A stretch of DNA of 64,000 bases from Candidula unifasciata (taxonomy: Eukaryota > Mollusca > Gastropoda > Stylommatophora > Geomitridae): NCBI GenBank assembly GCA_905116865.2, contig CAJHNH020002773.1, positions 1,661,110-1,725,109 on the forward strand, in the 5' to 3' direction. Under the pieces are notes generated by a model. It made no database searches. It was given only the letters and a program-made list of their open reading frames with translations, and had not been told where the DNA came from. Position numbers and translations under genes: made by a program. The first letter of the stretch is position 1, and each line of letters starts with the position of its first letter. Below, one piece after another: positions 1-12,700 of this stretch.

Positions 1-290
1 CTTGCTGTAGTTGGCTTATTTCAAACTGAGACCGTCTGTCTTTCAGTGCCTGCCTCTAAAGCAGTCGGTCTGCGGCTGATCTCTCACAAGTTTTTGTGAC
101 CATCCCCTAGAGTGAGTGAAGACTGGTGCCTTTATCAGTGCCCTACAAATCTTCTTTTGCTAATCAAACTAAATAAAGCTTTGAGTATCAGCCAGTTGAT
201 CACCCCTTGGCCTGAGTTGACATTGGCATCTTCATTGCTGCTGCTAAATCTTGTTTTGGTAATCACACTGCCCATCAATTGGAAAATTGC

Positions 291-414
291 TTCTTCTTCT
301 TCCTCATCCTCCTCCTTCTCTGCTTCTTCTTCTTCTTCTTCTTCTTCTTCTTCTTCTTCTTCTTCTTCTTCTTCTTCTTCTTCTCTTCTTCTTCTTCTTT
401 GTCTACTTCTTCTT
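291..414 (+). repeat. (TTC)n microsatellite in intron upstream of TM9SF2 exon A
   Basis: A pyrimidine-rich tract whose core is a long uninterrupted TTC run. It is bordered by degenerate TCC/TTC sequence to about 600. It would read as (GAA)n on the other strand and gives spurious Ser/Leu/Phe-only frames. Confidence 0.95.
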
Positions 415-659
415 CCCCCTCCTCCTCCTGCTGTTATCATTATTATTTTTCTGCTGCTGCTTCTTCCTTTTCTTCAGTGTCCATCTTTCTCTCCTCCCTC
501 TCCATATCTCTTCTCCTCTTGCTCTGCCTCTCCCCTCCCGTATCCATCTTTCTCTCCCGTCTCCCTGACCATCTCTTCTCCTCTTGCCCTGCCTCTCCTC
601 TCCCCATACTCTTTCCAACCCTCTCATAATTAAAATATTATTGACTCTGGGACTTTTAG

Positions 660-787
660 CTGAAGTTTGCAGAAAATGCAGCGTGCAAGGTGGTCTGTGA
701 GAAGACATACAAGCCTGGAGACAAAAGCCAGCTGGAGAAACTGACTTTCTTGAAGAGAGGCATCAGCCTCAACTACCAGCATCACTG
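660..787 (+). CDS. TM9SF2: TM9SF2 exon A (lumenal domain)
   Basis: The acceptor is TTTTAG at 654-659 and the donor is CTG|GTGAGA. The exon opens in phase 0 with [18 protein letters not shown] and ends two bases into the Trp codon of NYQHHW. It carries two cysteines of the lumenal domain (AACKVVCEK). The earlier exons with signal peptide and start codon are not in the window. Confidence 0.9.
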
Positions 788-3700
788 GTGAGAGTTGTTG
801 TTTGTGCTGGTATTTTTTGTCTATGAGTCTACAAGCACACCGCTAGCTGCTTTATGAATACAGTTTTAACCTCTCTGTCATTTGACATTCTCTCATGAGG
901 CCTAGCAAGTGGCCTGCCGATCATTGCCAGCTGTGTTGCATAATTAACTTTTTACTGAGGCTTGAAGTTTTTCTGTTGACCAACCTGGGCTCTATAGTTC
1001 TTGCTTCTTTTAGCAAAGCCTTGTGTAGTTTGAGGAGTTGAGGAAGCATAATGGCTGGATGCTAATTTGCTAGCCTGGTGCCCCGTGTGGGTTCCGGGGC
1101 CCCATCGTGGGGAAAACAAGAATAGACCCTCTGCCTACCCAAACGCATGTCGTAAGAGTCGACTAATTGGGGAGCTTTCTTTGAAGTCGGAGTGCATCTG
1201 CCTGTGAGGCAAGGAACCAACAGTCTGGTTCAAGTGAATCAGATCTGTAAAACTGATGCACACGCAACACTCATGTTCTGGAGCAGGACTGCAGTTCAGA
1301 AGTGGACGAGCAACCAGAACTTTCCACCAGAGTGTACAGCTAGCTGGTGAACGCGAAGAAGAAGACGAAGCTTCAGAGGTTTCCCCATGTGGTTTCGGCG
1401 GCCATGTTGTGGGGAAAACAAGATTAGTCCCACTGCCTCCCCAACAAGCATGTTGTAAGAGTGGACTAATTGGGGGATTTCTTTAAAGTCGGAGCACGTC
1501 TGCCGGAAAGACAGTAAACCAGTAGTCTGCTTGCAAATAACCTAGATCTGTAAAATGGATGCGCACACATCACTCATGTTCTGGAACAAAAGTCCAGAAG
1601 TGGACGAACAGCCAGAAATTGCCGATGGATTTTACAGCCGATGAACAAGAATAATAAGCTTCAGATGTCTAGGGAAGTTGGATATTTTCTCCAGGACATG
1701 CAGGTGTGGTGGAAAATGAACAGGCAGAGATACTGGCTGCTTCTGCACAACTCAGTGGTAAACAGATACATGACAAGCTAAATGTTGTCAAGCTCTGGCT
1801 GACACTCCATACTTGGAGGAACGGCAAGACGGGACATGCAGTCAGACTGCTACTGGTACCATCGAAGTTGAAACTCTTTGCTGGCTGCTGAAGATGGGTC
1901 TTGATGGGAATGTCTACAGTCACAGGTTAACTCTGTCTATGTTTCAGGATTGTGGACAACATGCCCATCACATGGTGCTACAAGGTGGAGAGTGGGGACA
2001 AGTTCTGCTCCACTGGGTTCCCTGTGGGCTGCTACGTCACCAAGCTGGGCAAGAGGAAGGACACCTGTGTCACACTGGTATGTTGGGGTGTCATGTTGGG
2101 GTGCCATTTTGTGTGTCATGTTGGGGTGCCATTTTGTGTGTCATGTTGGGGTGCCATTTTGTGTGTCATGTTTGGGTGCCATTTTGTTTGGTGTGTAGTG
2201 TGTCATGTTGGATGCAATTTTGTGTGCCATGTTGGGTGCCATATTGTTTGGCGTGTAGTGTGTCATGTTGGATGCAATTTTGTGTGCCATGTTGAGTGCC
2301 ATATTGTTTGGCGTGTAGTGTGTCATGTTGGATGCAATTTTGTGTGTCATGTTGGGTGCCATATTGTTTGGCGTGTAGTGTGTCATGTTGGATGCAATTT
2401 TGTGTGTCATGTTGGGTGCCATATTGTTTGGCGTGTAGTGTGTCATGTTGGATGCGATTTTGTGTGTCATGTAAACTCTATGGACTACTGAATGAATTAA
2501 CAACAGTGAAATTTATACAAGAGACAAAATTGCTGATATAGGCAACTTTTTTCAGGCGAACGAAAGAAGAATTGTGTCATGTTTGGTGCCATTTTGTTTA
2601 GCGTGTTGGGTGCCATTTTGTGTGTCAAACTGGTATGTTCTTTCTTCTTCGTGTTCACCAGCTGTAAACTCTGGCTGAAGGTTCTGGTTGTTTGTCCGCT
2701 TCTAGATTTTGGTCTCATTCCAGAACTTGAGCTTTGCCTGCACATTCGTTTTACAGATCTGACGTATTTCAAGGCAGACTGTTGGTTCCCCACCTCTCTA
2801 GCAGATACACTCCTACTTTAGAGGAAACCCCTCTGTATAGTCTTTTATGACATGCTTTTTGGGGGGGGCACTGGGTCAGTTACTTTTCTCCCAAAATATG
2901 ATCCCTAAAACCGTACAGGGATGTTGTCATTGTGTCTGTCACATTGGTATGTTGATATGGTACATTGGGTGTGTTTGGTGACACAGTGGTATGTTGGGTA
3001 TATGTTTGAAAACAGAGAGCCTGGCGTACATCGTCACAAGATCCAGAATGAGAATGGAGGTGGAGGCAGTCACTGCAGCTTTCTGATGGCTTGAGAGCAG
3101 CATAGCTCTACATGATCATAATTTGTAGTGGACTCACAGTGTGCTTCAAAAAATTGAAACTTGATAACTCAGATCAGGTGCATATCATGGATTTTCTCTC
3201 CAGGAGATTCAGGTGTGTGGGTTACTGAGCAGGCTGATAGATTGGCTACTTTATGGTAAAGTGCGGGCATGGTGAAGGCTCTCAGGGTTCAAATGGACAC
3301 TGCAATAGAAGGAACAGAGATACTGAACATTGAAAAATTAAGTCAACATGCAATGAGTAGACGTTCTGCAAGAACACTGAGGGCGAAAAAATTGGCGGAT
3401 TTTCCATCAAGTTTCAGCTGGTGCTGTCCGCATGTCGACTCCTCGTTGGTGACTGAGGAAGGAGACGGAGCACGTGTGGGAGTGTTCTGAGTGCAGTGAC
3501 ATCAGTTTTTGATTGATTGATTCATTCATTTTGTCTGTCACATTGGTATGCTGGATGTCACACTGGTATTTTGGGTGTCACTATATATGTCACACTGGTA
3601 TGTTGGGTGTCATTTTGTATGTGACACCGGTATGTTGGATGCTTTTTTGGTCTGTCACACTGGCATGTTGTTTGTTGTTTAGTCGGTCGGACTGATATAT

Positions 3701-6700
3701 AGGGTGTTGTTTTGTGCGCCACATGAATGTACTGGTATCCCCACCTGGCTTGCTGTTTGGTATCTTCATGAATTGTGTGTCAGGTGATATGCCATTTGTT
3801 ATATTGTTTTCCAACCTGATTTGTTGTGTACTGAATTAATAAGTTGTGTGTTACATTTCTGTATTGTGTAAAATAGTTACTTAGTCGATTGTCTTCTGCC
3901 CTGGGCCGTAGAGGTTTGCTAGAGAGATTCATACTTTTCTATCAGCAGTTTTCCTTTTGGCCTTGTTCCATTCTAGTCCTCTTTCAGTTAGGGACTGTCA
4001 GATGTTGTCTTCTCAGCGAACCCTAGGTCGTCCTGGTGGTCTGTTTCCCTGATTTTTGGCCTGCCTTGGTGGCCGATTCTCTGCCACTCTGCATAAATTG
4101 CCATATCGTAACTGTGATGATCCACTCAAGTTTGTAAGGCCTGGGTTTCAAGATCCTGACGTATCGTTGGTTTGTGAACTGTGTCCCTTTTGGTTGCTAG
4201 GACCACCTTTCTCAGATGGCTCACATCAGAGGCCTGAAGCTGGCTTCACATGTTCTGTATTGCGTAAAATATGATTTAAAATCATACATTTCTTGTCAAT
4301 TCGCGGTGTCCGTGGCATAGGCATTGCGAGTCCGACTTGTAATTCCAACATACTGCTGTCGAAACACACTGCTGGCCACGTGGAATTTTATCATGGTATG
4401 GGGCGTCGCAGGTCCACCCAGCCTAAAATGGGTACCAGGATGTATGTCCTGGAGAAGTAAAGACGGATAGAGTAATGCTGACCACATTACCCACCTAGTG
4501 TCGATTGGTCTGTAAAAATATGGCTTCTCTTTCCGTATGCCCGATGTGTCTAAGGTGTGAAAAGAGATCTTTACTTACTTTTTACTTTTTATTTCTTGTC
4601 AATCTGCAGGCTGATTTCAAGACTCCAAACACGTACTATTTATACAACCATGTTGACATTGTCATCGAGTATCATCCTTTAAGCCAGGATGATTTGGGAC
4701 AACAGCACACTGGCGTTGGAGGACGGATTGTGGCCGCAAAGTTGACCCCAAGGAGGTACTTGGATAAATGTGAAGAGGCAACTCTGTCTCATTATTATAT
4801 AGTATATGACAAGACCCCCCCCCTTTTTTTTCCTGCCCCCCCCCCCCCCCCCCTCTTTCCCACACCAAAATGGGATTAAAAAGAGGAAAAAAAATGAAAC
4901 CTAAGCAATGTTTCCCCGTTGTGAATTTGATTTGAACAAAGAAGACACAAACAATAGATTGTACAGTCTATTGCCTGGCATATTTCGCTGTTTCTCGTCA
5001 GGTGCAACCTACAGTAACAATTACATCAATGAAGCAGATAAGTGAATCCTTTTTAACTGAAGTAGAAATTCAATAACAGTCAAATGCAACTGCCAGTTTT
5101 ACCAGGGCAGCCTCAGTGTCAGAACCATATCTTTCTGTATACAGAGTTCTGGGCGCAGGAATAGTGGCAGCTTCAAGAAATCTTTCATTCTGCCATTGGC
5201 TAACCTGTGAAGGATTTGAAATGCGTTGTTCTTTTTAGGGTGTATCCAGATTTTAGATGATTGCCTTCTATTGCAGAGGGATGATCTTTACAGCCGGTAT
5301 TCTCATTTTGAATATTATATTGCATGGCTTTCTTCACCCATACTGGAATGTGCTCAGCGACTCATTTCTCCAGGTGTTGATCAGTTCTGCCCACATAAGC
5401 AGCTTCGGTTCTTAATTTATAACGTACCCCAACCACGAAATTCCCGTGGGAAATCCACAGCTGACCTGACAATCCATTATTTCAAGGGGTGCAAGTGTGC
5501 TGTTGTGTGGTGCTGTTTTTGAGTGTTCATCTAGTGTCTTCTAACCCTAACCCTAAACTTGGCTGTAGATAAATCGCGAGAAACTACAACCTGAAAACCC
5601 TAGAATTTATTGGGAATGTCTCCCGTGACGTAGACGTGACGTCAGGGGTAAGTTATAAATTAAGTACCGCAGCTTCACTTCTCCATTTAAATTAGTAGAT
5701 ACAATTTATTTTGCGTACATTGACACTGGTTGTTTTACCGAGGGCGTAGGAATTAAGGTGGTTTTAAATCTGATAACAGGTATGGCTGCATAGAAAGTCT
5801 GACTGACTGCACCACAATAGTACGCCATCTTCTAAAATCTAGACATACCATAACCAAGGGCAAGGCATTTCAAATCCTTCACACGTCAGCCAATTGCAGA
5901 ATCAAAGATTTCTCAAAGTTGCCGTGATTTGTCACCTGCGCCCTGAACTCTGTAAACAGAAAGATATGGTTCTGTCATTGAGGCTGCTCTTGTAAAACAG
6001 ACAGTTGTGTTTGATCGTTGTTGAAGTTGTACTTCAATTATAAAGGATTTACTTATCTGCTTTATTTATGTAATTGTTACTGTAGTATGCACCTGACGAG
6101 ATACAGCGAAATATGTCAGGCAAGACAAAAAAGATCCACATAAAACAGTGTTGAATAACAAACAAAACAGTCAGAATGTTTTATTAATCTATAATTTAAT
6201 GTACGTGTTATATTAATTAGAATGGTAATGGTAGAAATGCAAACTGTTTATGAAAACACATTTTTTAAAAAGTTTTACAAATATTTAATTTATAATTAAA
6301 CAGAAGGAAAAAATGGATTAATACGAGAATAAATGAACTTTCAAAATTGCTTGACCCCTCCCTTGCAGTTCCCTGGCGCCCTCCAGGTTGGAGGCCACTG
6401 GTTGGACAGATCTGACTTATTTGTATGCAGACTGTTGGTTTCTCACTTCTCATGCAGAAGCACTTGGATTTTGAAGGAAACAGACAGGGATTTTTGGAGA
6501 TATTTGGAGGAGGAGGAACAAAAATAGAACTTTACTGAGCATTGACTCATTTTGGGTTGTCTTAAGAATTGTTTTGATACTTTAACACAGCGGCTCTCAA
6601 ATTTTTTCCGCCACGGCACTCTTGTCTGGATTTTTTTTTCGCAGTGCACCTACCCTTAAAGTGGTTTGAATACTTAGGAAAAGAAGACAAAACAGTGCAC

Positions 6701-9700
6701 ATTTAATGTTCAGTTCTCTTTAATGCGATGAATGAAACTGTTTGGAGGAATTTTTCATTACTTCCTTTAAGAATATGGGAATTTTAGTTTATTTCACTTG
6801 ACCAAGAAAGTTTAACCCTAAATCTGTTTTTTAAAAAAAATAAAAATGTAAGCGTGCGTTGAGAATGCACTGCAGCCGTGCCAATAGCATTGTCTCCTGA
6901 ATACACCTGCATCCAGGAACTCTTCTTGTCTTCCTTCATGGTATTTCTGTTTTAAACCGCTGTCTTCGCTGATCTCAAGCAGATTATAAAAATTCTTCAT
7001 TATTGTCTCGGCACCCCTGGCATACGCTGGCGGCAACCCTGGGTGCCGAGACACCCAGTTTGAGAACTGCTGCTTTAACATTTTCCCTGTTTGGTTTATC
7101 ATTTAACATAACATAACCCTTGACCCATTAGGATCGTGGAGGTGTATCAATGGAAGCACTAGTGAACAAAACCCGCCATCTGTCTATCTTCTGCTTGGTG
7201 AATTAGTGTGTGATAACTTAGTTCTGTCCATTTATTAGTGATGTCATTCCAGGTTCTTCTTTGCCCTCCTCTTCTTCGACTACCCCCCAATGTTCCTTGA
7301 AGCACAGTCTTCGCAATCGAATCATGTCTCACCACATGCCCGAACCAAGCTGGCTTACAACATTTCACCTTTGCCAAGAGAGGCTCCTGATGTCCCGCAA
7401 ATTTGTATATTTTTTCTCTGACATATTTATTAGTTATGTGTACTAAATAAATAATTCGTAAAATGCGTCTGTAAGATTTACATTGAAAAGCCTGAATCCT
7501 CCTTTCCATTTTCACAGTGAGAGTCCAACTCTCACATCCGTATTAGAAAATAGACAATACCAGTGATTTATTTATATTGACCTTAACTGCGATGCTATCA
7601 GTTAACCTGCTTTTGTTTTGACAGCATCGACAACGGAAATAAGAAGAATGAAGAGTCGTGTGGCAGCAACCTTCCAGTTCTGGGGGTTCCAGGAGACTTA
7701 TCTAATGAAATCAAATTCAAATACACATACAGTGTGACGTGGAAGGTAGGAGCTTGTCTTTTCTGGCTGATGTGCCTTTGGTAGGGCTGCAATGAAGCTC
7801 TTCTAGCTACAGTGAAAAAGATAGAAAATACAGAGGTATGGACGTGTAATAAGATCTTACGGCCTCTCAAAAACAATACTATAGGACTCGGCAGTAGGAG
7901 AAGAGACAGAACACCGAAGACTTGGACACAGAACTTGACTGATTGGGCAGGCCTTTGTCATGCAGCCTTGAAATCCATTGCAGCTGGGAGGAAAAAGAAT
8001 CGACCCAATGCCTCCCTAACAAGCATGTCGTATAAGGCGACCAATTAGGGGTCGGAGTGCATCTGCCTGAGAAGCAAGGAATGAACAGTCTGCATATAAA
8101 TAAGCTATATCTATAAATATTTGTATTTTGCAACTGGCTTCTTAAGAAGCAGTGGGCCTATTCTTTTCCCCAAATGAGGCTTCAGAACCCAAACGGGGAT
8201 TGGTCCCCATATTCTCCTTCTTCTTTGTGATTGGTTTCGTATGCTCAGATCAGACCATCAGGTGGGTTGCCTCGCATGTCAGTTGCAGGTCCTTCATGGC
8301 TCCCCATAGCTTGTTCTGCACACTTTGCTCTTGAGGCCAGGTTTCTTTTCGAAGTTGAAGGTATAGTGAGCAGGTCTGCAGAATGTGTTCAGGTGTTTGT
8401 GGCCCTCGTCTGACAGGCACATGATGCAAGTGGTAGTTAAGCCTGCCGTGTCCTGTCCACATATAACTTGCAAGTCTTGGCAGTAACCTTACTGTGATAA
8501 TAACAAACTCTGTTCACAGGTCCAGATTGCCTGAACATTGGTATATTGGAGTTAATGCTCTGTCTTCCAACTTGGCACCTCCAACTTCATAGCAAATGGG
8601 TCACTTCATAATTGCTCTGTTTCTGTGCCAACTAAAACTACCCAGAATGTCTTTCAATGTCACTTAGGAAAATATTGACACAGACTGCAGTCTCGGCAAA
8701 TCCAGAAGTATACATGCATTAATTGCGTCAGAAGTGCAAAAGAAACAGTCCGGTGCCAGAACTGCAGTTTGTTGACAGCGTAAGCAGCAGCAATGAAAAT
8801 GTACAATTTTTATGCATGTATAACCTGAAAATGGTTGGGGAAAGGTTCGGCTTACATTCCAGCTTTTAGGCCTACATTTCACTTGTACAGAATTGATTAA
8901 TAAACAGTAAAACGGTTGTTTAGTCGTCCATCTTTTCTCTTGCACTCTTACAATATTTCAGGTGGTAGCTTCTCTTTAGCCTTAGATCTACGTGTAAAAA
9001 TGATGTAAGCTGGGAGTTTATGTCCCGTAGCAGTGATACCTAGCATTACCGTACACCACTGGTTGTCTGCTCGTGAAGTTGGCATGTGCACTGTTGTTTC
9101 CCCTGGCTTGTCAGAGAACACAGGAGTTTCATCTGCATCTCCAGTTGCCCCCATACTGCAGTTGTGTGTCTTCTGTAGTTGTGTGTCTTCCTTAGAACAT
9201 GTCCTTGAAACACAGTTTCTCCTGCTAGACGTCAGGAAATCGCTGTACCATTGTTGTCCGCCGCCAGATCACCGGGTCATTTCATGCCATAAAGCGCCTT
9301 GACCCCCTCCCCCCCACCTAAATGGGATGTAAATTCACCCTGAATTCACCCGTCTTTCACTGTTTTGGTTTTGGACTCATCACAAGATTCTGATAACATA
9401 ATTTTTTAAACAAAAATTATCGTTTGAGAAACTGGGTGCGGACTGTACATGTGTAAATACAGAAATTAATTGCATAAGGCGCCAATATTTTTAAGACAAC
9501 AGATGACTCGCATTTCCAGAACCTGCAGTTGACACTATACCATATTGGCCTCAGTTAAAAAGCATTTCAAATGAAATTTGTGGCTTATATTGTCATGATG
9601 TGCAGTCAGCTCAGTAGCTAGGCGATGGAACTATACACTTTCAGTCCATACATTTATGGGGAAAATGCAATGGCTAACCTTAATTAGAAGCAAATAACTT

Positions 9701-12700
9701 GCTACAACTAAAAAAAAGCCAACCTGTCCACCATATTGGGACCGGAAGCTTCTTTCCCAGCAGATTCAGATTCACAACCAACCCACCTTCATGCAGGTAA
9801 AGCTGTGATGTTTCATTGTTAGTGTGTTGTCTGAATTTGGTTTTATTTGCTTTATAATGGCAATTCATTCTCTTTGTCTTTTTTTTTTTTTTTTTATAGG
9901 AGAACGTCAACATCAAGTGGACCTCTCGCTGGGACTACATCTTGGAATCTATGCCCCACACAAACATCCAGTGGTTTAGGTGAGTAGGCTGTGGGTCTCG
10001 ATGGTGGTTGGGGGGGGGGGGGAAGGGGGGGGGGGACATAAAAAAAAAGAGGGTGAGCGGGTATAGAAAGAAGGAGGGAGGGGTAGAGGGGAAAAAGGAG
10101 AGAAGTGAGGAGTGGAGAGGCAGAAAGGACAGGAGACGAAGAGGGAGAGATGAAAGCAATGAGAAATAAGAAACATACCATATTTGTTGCATGTAAAGGA
10201 CAGCATGTTTTCCAAAATTTTATAAGTGTAAATTATATCTTATATACGGAATGTGTTTGAAATTATGATTTCCTAATTGTGGGGTTTAAAAAAAATAATG
10301 ATAGTCTTATTCATGGGGGAACGTCCTTAGAATAAAGAAAAAGAGACAGCCGAGACAGGCAGTGCAATAGACGCTACAAGGACAGCGAGGAAGAGGCAGG
10401 CCCAGGGGTACTTGGAGGCGAATTTTGAGCGGAACTCAAGGCTACACGAAGGACAAAACTGGAGCTAGAGCTCAGGATCGAATTGAGTGGTGGCAGTTTG
10501 TTACTGCCTTCTGTGCCTCTGGGCGCGATGAGGATTGATTGATTTTACATGGGGTCAACTTGTGCAGGGAAAAACTTATATGTACTCACATAAATATGTA
10601 TATACAGAAATAATCAGAAGAAAGAAGAGGGATACAAAGTGAGAGAAAGGCAGAGCTTGCATCCACAATGTTGAATGTATGATTGAATTGTTTGTGCAAT
10701 GGTTACAGCATCATGAACTCTCTGGTGATCGTCGTCTTCCTCTCTGGGATGGTGGCCATGATCATGCTGCGGACACTGCACAAGGACATCGCTCGATACA
10801 ACCAGATGGACAGCATGGTATGTTGTCCTGTTTGTTGTTTTAGATGTTGTTCCAGGAATGAGTCAAGCTCGATGTTTCTTCTTCTGAATTTTGACTGGCT
10901 GTAAACTCTGGCGAAAAGTTTAGGTTGTTGGTTCACTTTTGGACTTTGCTTCTTACTCTAGAACTTGAGTGTTGGCATGCACATCCATTTGACAGATCTG
11001 GCTTATTCGTATGCAGACTGATGGTTCCTTGTCTCGGGCAGATGCTCTCTGACTTTGAAGAAAATAGCCTCTAATTAGTCGCCTCCTGCGTCGTGCTGGT
11101 TAATAGATGGAGGCAGTGGGTCAGTTATTTGTCTCCCCAGACTGAGGTCCAGGAACCCACAGACAGGATGATGTTGGCTCTGATTTATGTAGATGGGTAG
11201 GCTCAGTTACACAAGGACATTACTCATTAAGCCACGTAATCTGGTCAGGTAATCTGCAGTTCCAACTTCGCAGCAGACGGGTCACCCTATGGTTGCTCCG
11301 TTCCTGTGAAAAACCACACAGAATGCCAATCATTGTCCCTGGTGACAAGAAATGGACACAGTCTTCTTAAATCTAATAGTAATACACACACATTAAATTG
11401 TTTCTCTTAGGGCAAATAAGTTGACCAGGTTTTACTGCCATAAAGCAGAGTGCTGAGAACACAAGCCTCAATGACAAGAGTTTTTGTATTGTGAGTTTTC
11501 TCTTCTGACAACTTAGTGGCCAGGTGCTTATTTCTCTAACCATGACACTGCCAGCTTAAGACAACCAGGCGAAAGCAGGATTGGGTCCCACAGTTCAAAC
11601 AGGTCTAGACTTAGCTGCTTTTTAATAGACCTGGCAACCAAGCTTTGGGAAAAACCTACAAGACCATGAGCTGACATCCCAGTTTATGGCACATGGGGGA
11701 ATCAAGCGCTTGATGAATGATCGCTGAAGAGGAGTACGAAGAGTACTTTTCCTTGTGAATTCTTGGGTGAATGGTTGAATAATAAAATGGAAGATTCATT
11801 TTCAGTGGGCATTCCTGGGTGAATAATGGGAAAAAATTTGGGTGTAAAAAAATTGTGAACTCTGGTTAAAATTGCGAATTTTTGGGTGAATAGTTTATTA
11901 AAAGAGATTTGATTTCTGTGTGAATTCTTGAGTGAATAGTTGAACAAAATAATGAGAGGTTTATTTTCAATATGAATTCTTGGGTGAGTTCATAAAAATA
12001 ATGAGAAGTTTGTTTTCAATATGAATTCTTGGGTGAATAGTTGAATGAACAAATGAAAGGTTTATTTCCATTGGAAATTGTGTGTGAATAGTTGAATAAT
12101 ATACTACAAGGTTTATTTTCCTTGTGACGTCCTGTGCACTAAATGATTGATTATAAACTGAGAGGAGAGGTTTGTCTAACGGCGTAAATTCTGGTCCCGC
12201 AGGAGGATGCCCAAGAGGAGTTTGGCTGGAAGCTGGTTCATGGGGACGTGTTCAGACCCCCCAGAAAGGGAATGTTTCTGTCCGTACTTGTTGGCAACGG
12301 TGCTCAGTTGTTTTTCATGACTTTGATAACTTTAGGTGAGGTTTGTTGTGTACACTCTCTGTGGGGTGTGTGGTACTTTAGGTGAGGTTTGTTGTGTACT
12401 CTCTCTGTGGGATGTGTGTGCTACTTTAGGTGAGGTTTGTTGTGTACACTCTGTATGACGTGTGTGCTACTTTAGGTGAGGTTGGTTGTGTACTCTCTCT
12501 GTGGGGTGTGTGGTACTTTAGATGAGGTTTGTTGTGTACTCTCTCTGTGGGGTGTGTGGTACTTTAGGTGAGGTTGGTTGTGTACTCTCTCTGTGGGGTG
12601 TGTGGTACTTTAGGTGAGGTTGGTTGTGTACTCTCTCTGTGGGGTGTGTGGTACTTTAGGTGAGGTTTGTTTACTCTCTTTGTGGGGTGTGTGGTACTTT

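Noticed and set aside
5539..5556. True interstitial telomere or chromosome end
   Set aside because: Only two and a half hexamers. Reported as a short tract without further claim.
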